Shown here in pieces: positions 58,669 to 64,000 of a DNA stretch of 64,000 nucleotides. The notes under the pieces were generated by a model. That model saw only the letters and a program-made list of their open reading frames with translations, made no database searches and was not told where the DNA came from. Source of the stretch: Crossiella sp. CA-258035 (GTDB taxonomy: Bacteria; Actinomycetota; Actinomycetes; Mycobacteriales; Pseudonocardiaceae); NCBI RefSeq assembly GCF_030064675.1, contig NZ_CP116413.1, positions 1,954,001 to 2,018,000 of the forward strand, in the 5' to 3' direction. Each line of letters starts with the position of its first letter. Positions within the stretch are counted from its first letter, which is position 1. Made by a program: the position numbers and the translations under genes.

Positions 58669-59351
58669 CGCTTCACCGCCACCTTCTTGCTGACCCAGCC
58701 GAGGAACAGTCCGGTCGGCAAGGTGAGCAGCACGAAGCCCAGTGCGAAGATCGCGAAGACCAGGATGATCTTGTCACTTTCCTTCTCGATCATGTCGTAC
58801 ATCAGCAGCCCCGCCTCGGCCACGCCGATCGCGCTGGCCACGGTGGTGTTCTTGGTGAGCGCGATCAGCACGCTGGCCAGCGGGGCGACCACGGCCCGGA
58901 ACGCCTGCGGCAGCACCACGATGCCCAGTGTCTGCCCGAAACCGAGCCCCAGTGCCCTGGCGGCCTCGGCCTGTCCGACCGGCACCGTGTTGATGCCCGC
59001 CCGGATCGACTCGCAGACGAAGGTCGAGGTGTAGATGACGAAGCCGAGCACCGCGAGCCGGAAGTTGTTGGTGTCGGTGAAGGTCAGGTCGCCGGGCAGT
59101 TCACGCGCCAGTTTCAGGCCGAGCACGCTGTAGAGCGCCAGCGACATCGCCACGATGATCAGCGTCAGCGGCGTGTTCCGGATGATGTTCACATAGGCCG
59201 TGCCGAACGCCCGCATGATCGGGACCGGGCTGACCCGCATGCCCGCGAGCACGGTGCCCCACACCAGGGAGCCGATGGCCGAGTACGCGGTGAGCTGCAC
59301 GGTGAGCCAGAAGGCACCGAGCACGTCGTACTCGCTCAGGAAGTCCAGCAT
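58665..59351 (-). CDS. gluC: Glutamate ABC transporter permease
   Basis: A 228-residue HisQ-type permease (LDFLSEYDVLGAFWLTVQLT start, IIRNTPLTLIIVAMSLALY, EAA loop AARALGLGFGQTLGIVVLPQA). I start it at ATG 59351 after GAGGAG, 19 residues shorter than the longest frame, whose extra N-terminus has no family support. It pairs with GluD. Confidence 0.88.
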   Translation of the reverse strand: MLDFLSEYDVLGAFWLTVQLTAYSAIGSLVWGTVLAGMRVSPVPIMRAFGTAYVNIIRNTPLTLIIVAMSLALYSVLGLKLARELPGDLTFTDTNNFRLAVLGFVIYTSTFVCESIRAGINTVPVGQAEAARALGLGFGQTLGIVVLPQAFRAVVAPLASVLIALTKNTTVASAIGVAEAGLLMYDMIEKESDKIILVFAIFALGFVLLTLPTGLFLGWVSKKVAVKR

Positions 59352-59431
59352 GGTCTCCTCGACCTGGGTAAACGAAGTGCCGGGCACGGGCTGCGCCGCG
59401 CCCGGCACTCCGGGCTCAACTAGAGGTCAGC

Positions 59432-60253
59432 TCACTTCTCGGTCAGGGCCGGGGGCTCGCCCGCCTTGAAGATCTCGCCGAGGTTCTTCTGGATGGCCTT
59501 CTTCCACTCGCCCGAGGAGTACATCTTCTCCACGGCCTTGGCGATGTCCGCGCGGCGGTTGTCGCCCTTCTTCAGGCCGATGCCGTAGTTCTCCGTGGTG
59601 AAGGTCTTGCCGACCAGCTTGTACTTGCCCGGCTGCTTGGCGGCCAGACCGGCCAGGATGGTGGCGTCGGTGGTGAGCACGTCGATGGTGCCGGTGTCCA
59701 GGCCGTTGAGGCACTGGGAGTAGCCGTCGACCTGCTGCAGCTGCGCCTGGTTGGCGAACTTGGTCTTCACCGTGTCAGCCGAGGTGGAGCCCTTCACCGA
59801 GCACAGCTTCTTGCCGTTGACCGACTCCGGGCCGGTGATGTCGGCGTTGTCCGCCTTGACCAGCAGGTCCTGGCCGGTGACCAGGTACGGGCCGACGAAG
59901 TCGACCTCGGCCTTGCGCTTGTCGGTGATCGAGTAGGTGGCGGCGATGAAGTCGACGTCACCCTTCTTCAGCAGGCTCTCCCGGTCCGCCGACTTGGCCT
60001 CGACCCAGTTGATGTTCTTGGCGTCGACACCAAGCTCCTTGGCGACGTAGGTCGCGACATCGACGTCGAAGCCCTCGTAGCCGGTGCCGGTCTTCTGGCC
60101 AAGGCCGGGCTGGTCGAACTTGATGCCGACCGTGAGCTTCTTGTCCCCGCCGCTGCCGCTGTTGCCGCTGTTGCCGCCCCCGCCGCAGGCGGAGAGGAGC
60201 GCGACCGCGGCGGCGACGGCCACGCCTGCCTGCAGGACTCGGGTAACGCGCAT
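59432..60253 (-). CDS. gluB: Glutamate-binding lipoprotein of the ABC transporter
   Basis: A 273-residue solute-binding protein. The signal peptide (RVTRVLQAGVAVAAAVALL) ends in the lipobox LSAC; a Gly/Asn/Ser linker follows, then the binding fold (KLTVGIKFDQPGLG, GFDVDVATYVAKELGV, DFIAATYSITDKRKAEVDFVGPY in parts). It delivers glutamate to GluCD outside the membrane. ATG 60253 lies 8 nt after AGGGA. Confidence 0.92.
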   Translation of the reverse strand: MRVTRVLQAGVAVAAAVALLSACGGGGNSGNSGSGGDKKLTVGIKFDQPGLGQKTGTGYEGFDVDVATYVAKELGVDAKNINWVEAKSADRESLLKKGDVDFIAATYSITDKRKAEVDFVGPYLVTGQDLLVKADNADITGPESVNGKKLCSVKGSTSADTVKTKFANQAQLQQVDGYSQCLNGLDTGTIDVLTTDATILAGLAAKQPGKYKLVGKTFTTENYGIGLKKGDNRRADIAKAVEKMYSSGEWKKAIQKNLGEIFKAGEPPALTEK

Positions 60254-60332
60254 CTGCTGTCCCTTTCGGATCATCTCAACTACTGCGAGGCGGGTGCCTC
60301 GACCATTCATCTCGCTGAGTCGCCGCGGCGTT

Positions 60333-61088
<756 letters not shown>

Positions 61089-61170
61089 CAAACCTCCAGA
61101 GTCGGCAGAGCACGGGGTGGTGGACGATGGCGGAAACCTAGGGGTCGGAAACCACCCCAGTCCAGGGCAC

Positions 61171-61193
61171 TTGAGTAAGACTTAGGGTCTCAA
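61171..61193. promoter_or_regulatory. Candidate GluR operator in the divergent gap
   Basis: TTGAG-N13-CTCAA is a perfect 5-bp dyad in the gap between gluA and the response-regulator gene, in a locally AT-rich stretch. Its position fits control of one or both directions. The binding protein is inferred from location only. Confidence 0.4.
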
Positions 61194-61234
61194 CTCTGTC
61201 ACGGATGAGCCACGTGAGTCGGGAGGCACCACAC

Positions 61235-61906
61235 GTGCGGGTACTGCTGGTCGAGGATGACGACCGGGTAGCGGAAGCGCTGGAGCCCGCGCTGACCAGG
61301 CGCGGCATGGCGGTCACCCGCCTGCCCTCTGGCAAGGGCGTGCTGGAGGCGGTCGGCAACGTCGACGTGGTGCTGCTGGATCTGGGCCTGCCCGACGTGG
61401 ACGGGTTCGTGCTGTGCCGGGCGATCCGCGCGGCCAGCGATGTGGCGGTGATCGTGGTGTCCGCGCGCGGGGAGGTCGACGACCGGATCCTCGGACTGCA
61501 CTCCGGGGCCGACGACTACCTGGTCAAGCCCTACGACATCGGCGAGCTGGTGGCGCGGGTGCACGCGGTGCGCAGGCGGCGCGGCGAGGGCGGGGCCACC
61601 CCTGGCGCGGCGCTGGCCTTCGGCGATGTCGAGGTCCACATGGGACGGTACGAGGTGACCGTGGCCGGCGCGCCGGTCGCGCTGTCCCGCAAGGAGTTCC
61701 AGATGCTGGCCATGCTGGCCCAGGCGCGCGGCACGGTGTGCACCAGGGAACGGATCATCGCCGAGGTCTGGGGCCGCACCTGGTCCGGGGCGAACCGGAC
61801 GCTGGACGTGCACATCGCCACCCTGCGCACCAAGCTGGGCCGCCCCGACCTGGTGGAGACCGTGCGCGGGGTCGGCTACCGCCTGGCCAGCCCGGCCGAG
61901 GGCTGA
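61235..61906 (+). CDS. gluR: OmpR-type response regulator, GluR-like
   Basis: A 223-residue response regulator. Receiver domain with acidic pocket E7-D8-D9, phosphoacceptor D49 (VVLLDLGLPD) and switch lysine in YLVKPYD; C-terminal OmpR winged helix with SRKEFQMLAMLAQ and RTLDVHIATLRTKLG. GTG 61235 lies 8 nt after GGGAGG and begins the domain exactly; ATG 61205 is an alternative 10 residues longer. The location divergent to gluABCD matches gluR-gluK of Streptomyces, a glutamate-sensing system. Confidence 0.88.
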   Translation: MRVLLVEDDDRVAEALEPALTRRGMAVTRLPSGKGVLEAVGNVDVVLLDLGLPDVDGFVLCRAIRAASDVAVIVVSARGEVDDRILGLHSGADDYLVKPYDIGELVARVHAVRRRRGEGGATPGAALAFGDVEVHMGRYEVTVAGAPVALSRKEFQMLAMLAQARGTVCTRERIIAEVWGRTWSGANRTLDVHIATLRTKLGRPDLVETVRGVGYRLASPAEG

Positions 61907-61909
61907 CGG

Positions 61910-63313
61910 GTGCGCTCCCGGCTGCTGGTGATCATGCTGTCGCTGCTGGTGCTCGTGCTGCTCGGCCTCGGCGTGCCGCTGGCGCTGAACGTCGCGGGCA
62001 CCGAGCAGCAGCGGCTGTTCCTGGACCGGGTCGGCGACACCAGCCGGTTCGCCAGCCTGGCGCAGAACCCGCTGCTGGCGGACAAACCGGACCTGATGCG
62101 GCCCGAGCTCCAGCGCTACCAGCAGGTGCACGGCATCTCGGTGCTGGTCACCGACCGGGAGAACCACTTCCTGGTCACCTCCGACGACTCGGTCAAAGTG
62201 GACGATCCGCGCATCGCCGAGCGGCTGAAGCTGGCCCTGGCCGGGCGGGTGCCGGAGACCGGCTCCACCCTGATGCCCTGGGACCGCACCCCGCTGGTGC
62301 TGGCCGAGCCGGTGCGGGTGGGCGGCGAGGTCCGCGGCGCGGTGGTCACCGTCTCGCCCACCGGCGCGAGCAGGCTGCGGGTGCTGGTCTGGTGGAGCGT
62401 GCTGGCGCTGGCCAGCGTGGCCGTGCTGAGCCTGGGCGTGCTGCTCGCGCTGCCCGTGGTGCGCTGGATCCTGCGCCCGGTGCGCCGCCTGGACGAGGCC
62501 ACCGGCCGGATGGTGGCCAGCGTGGTCAGCGGCCGCCCGGTGGAGGCCGTCGGCGGCGAGACCGGCCCGCCGGAGCTGCGGCACCTGACCCGCTCCTTCG
62601 ACCAGATGGCCGCCAGCGTCAGCGATGTGCTGGCCGCCCAGCGCGCCTTCGTCGCCGACGCCTCGCACCAGCTGCGCAACCCGCTCACCGCGCTCCGGCT
62701 GCGGCTGGGCAACCTCGAAGGGCACGTGCACGAGGACTCGGTGGAGCAGCACCACGCGGCCATGGAGGAGACCGTCCGGCTGAACCAGATCCTGGACGAG
62801 CTGCTGTCCATGGCGCGGGCCGAGGCCAGCTCGGTCGAGCCGGTGCCCGCCGAGGTGGACGGGGCGGTGGCCGAACGGGTGGACGCCTGGCGGGTGGTCG
62901 CGGCCGCGCGCGGCATCGCGCTGTCCACCCGCACCGAGCCGGACCTGTTCGCGCTGGCCCCGCCGCGCGGGGTGGAGACGGTGCTGGACGCGCTGCTGGA
63001 CAACGCGCTCAAGTTCAGCCCCGACCACTCCTCGGTCGTGGTCAGCGCGGAGCAGTCCGGCCAGCACGTGGTGCTCACCGTGCGCGACCACGGGCCGGGG
63101 CTCACCGCGGAGGAGCTGGAGCGGGCCACCGACCGGTTCTGGCGCTCGCCCAGCCACCAGAACATCACCGGCTCCGGCCTCGGCCTGGCCATCGTGCGCC
63201 GGGTGGTGGAACGGGCGGGCGGCGCGGTCCGCCTGGAGCTGCCCGAGGGCGGCGGCCTGGCCGTGGTGGTCGAGCTGCCGGTGATCGAGTTCGAGCCCCT
63301 GGAAGGCGACTAG
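61910..63313 (+). CDS. gluK: Sensor histidine kinase, GluK-like
   Basis: A 467-residue kinase: membrane helix at 5-25, an extracytoplasmic sensor of about 130 residues, a second helix at 158-182, a HAMP linker, dimerisation domain with H253 (DASHQLRNPLTAL) and ATPase domain (N box LDNALKFS, DHGPGL, GSGLGLAIV). Proximity to gluABCD suggests it senses external glutamate. It follows the regulator by 3 nt. The stop overlaps the convergent TAXI gene stop in CTAG. Confidence 0.9.
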   Translation: MRSRLLVIMLSLLVLVLLGLGVPLALNVAGTEQQRLFLDRVGDTSRFASLAQNPLLADKPDLMRPELQRYQQVHGISVLVTDRENHFLVTSDDSVKVDDPRIAERLKLALAGRVPETGSTLMPWDRTPLVLAEPVRVGGEVRGAVVTVSPTGASRLRVLVWWSVLALASVAVLSLGVLLALPVVRWILRPVRRLDEATGRMVASVVSGRPVEAVGGETGPPELRHLTRSFDQMAASVSDVLAAQRAFVADASHQLRNPLTALRLRLGNLEGHVHEDSVEQHHAAMEETVRLNQILDELLSMARAEASSVEPVPAEVDGAVAERVDAWRVVAAARGIALSTRTEPDLFALAPPRGVETVLDALLDNALKFSPDHSSVVVSAEQSGQHVVLTVRDHGPGLTAEELERATDRFWRSPSHQNITGSGLGLAIVRRVVERAGGAVRLELPEGGGLAVVVELPVIEFEPLEGD

Positions 63314-64000
63314 ACCTTCGTCCCCCGGTAGTAGCGCAAGGCCCCCTCGTGCAGGTCGATCGGGGCGGTCTCGATCGCCGAGCGGGTGTCCAGGGACAGC
63401 GCCACCTGGTTCGCCCTGATCAGGTCGTCCCTGGCGGCGAACATGCCCTCGGTGAGCGCGGCCGCGGTGTCGGCGGCCAGCGCCTCGGTGGTCAGCAGGA
63501 AGTTGCGCACCACCAGCGTGGTGATCGGGCCGTTGTGCATGCCGTAGGTGGAGGCGGGCACGGTGGCGCTGCCGTAGACGGAGGAATATTTGTCCAGCAG
63601 TCCGGGCAGCACATCGCTCAGGTCGATCATCCGCAGCGACAGGCTCGCCGCCGCCTCGCGCACCGTCGGGGTGGGCAGGCCGCCGGACCAGAAGAACCCG
63701 TCCAACTCGCCGCGCTTGAGCGCGATGATCGAGTCCTGGAGGTCGGTCGGCGACTGGCGCAGGTCCGCCGCGGAGAGTTTCGCCTGCTCGAGCAGCCGGT
63801 CGGCGATCAAGCGGGTGCCCGACTCGGCCGAGCCGGTGGCGATCCGCAGCCCGCGCAGGTCGGCCAGCCTGGTGGCCGGGATCTCCGCGCGGACGATCAC
63901 GTGGAAGAAGTCGTCGTGCATCCGGGCCAGCGCGCGCAGCCGCCGGTTCGGGCGCTGCTGGTCGAAGGCGCGCACCGCGGCGTCGGCGGCGGCGAAGGCC
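63310..64000 (-). CDS. TAXI family TRAP-type solute-binding protein, C-terminal part
   Basis: The last 229 codons of a gene whose start lies beyond 64000. The frame stays open to the edge (AFAAADAAVRAFDQ). Family segments are LRGLRIATGSAESGTRLIADRLL, DSIIALKRGELDGFFWSGGLPTPTV, and PASTYGMHNGPITTLVVRNFLLTT in parts. TAXI proteins bind dicarboxylates or glutamate-like ligands outside the membrane, feeding a TRAP permease or, as orphans, acting as sensors. No permease is visible within the window. Confidence 0.85.
   Translation of the reverse strand, partial: AFAAADAAVRAFDQQRPNRRLRALARMHDDFFHVIVRAEIPATRLADLRGLRIATGSAESGTRLIADRLLEQAKLSAADLRQSPTDLQDSIIALKRGELDGFFWSGGLPTPTVREAAASLSLRMIDLSDVLPGLLDKYSSVYGSATVPASTYGMHNGPITTLVVRNFLLTTEALAADTAAALTEGMFAARDDLIRANQVALSLDTRSAIETAPIDLHEGALRYYRGTKV

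Overview
The window is high-GC, densely coded DNA from an actinomycete. The gene content points to Pseudonocardiaceae or a close relative; this is inference from gene content and codon use, not from a marker tree. Supporting features are an intein-free recA-recX locus with an upstream DUF3046 gene, a ShbA/SigD-type sigma factor, mycothiol-type DinB/maleylpyruvate isomerase folds, an XRE/DUF5753 regulator, an Sdh1-type succinate dehydrogenase and a GluR/GluK-gluABCD locus. No rRNA, ordinary tRNA, CRISPR, prophage or insertion sequence was found.

Layout. 1-6.5 kb: 5' end of an LppM-like lipoprotein gene, a DUF885 protein, a GNAT enzyme, a HEPN/DinB-like gene pair behind a perfect SOS box, a TipA-type MerR regulator with a textbook 19-bp-spacer promoter, then a tRNA-mimicking Y RNA directly upstream of a Ro60 (TROVE) gene. 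6.5-14.5 kb: FAD monooxygenase with TetR, GntR with ACC deaminase, TetR with a serine hydrolase, and a secreted endonuclease-type phosphodiesterase. 14.5-23.5 kb: Lhr helicase, a methyltransferase divergent from an XRE/cupin regulator, and a membrane-anchored Hsp70 with a histidine-rich repeat. 23.5-32.7 kb: two tandem paralogous secreted subtilases of about 1230 aa, a class IV aminotransferase and a ShbA-type sigma factor. 33-42.6 kb: acyl-CoA dehydrogenase with MFS exporter, DUF3046, a third subtilase with a P domain, a LuxR-type regulator, SOS-controlled recA-recX, a 950-nt degenerate repeat region, an MmcQ/YjbR protein and a TetR. 42.6-48.8 kb: APH(3')-like kinase with a PPOX protein, a HAD phosphatase, three paralogs of a small unrecognised family, a Baeyer-Villiger-type monooxygenase and an XRE regulator. 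49-55.7 kb: Entner-Doudoroff eda-edd and the succinate dehydrogenase operon. 55.7-56.4 kb: a gene-free block of three large nested hairpins. 56.4-64 kb: gluABCD glutamate transporter with an extra binding protein, a divergent GluR/GluK two-component system, and a TAXI-type binding protein that runs off the end.

The most unusual signals are the hairpin block at 55.78-56.32 kb, where two inverted copies of one element share loop sequences and show compensatory stem changes, and the Y RNA/Ro60 pair at 4.78-6.49 kb, whose RNA is a circularly permuted tRNA mimic. An SOS-controlled HEPN gene with an intact Rx4H motif is a third candidate of interest. Central metabolism is represented by Entner-Doudoroff enzymes, succinate dehydrogenase and glutamate uptake; the rest is mainly secretion (three subtilases, a secreted phosphodiesterase) and small regulator-enzyme pairs typical of a soil actinomycete.
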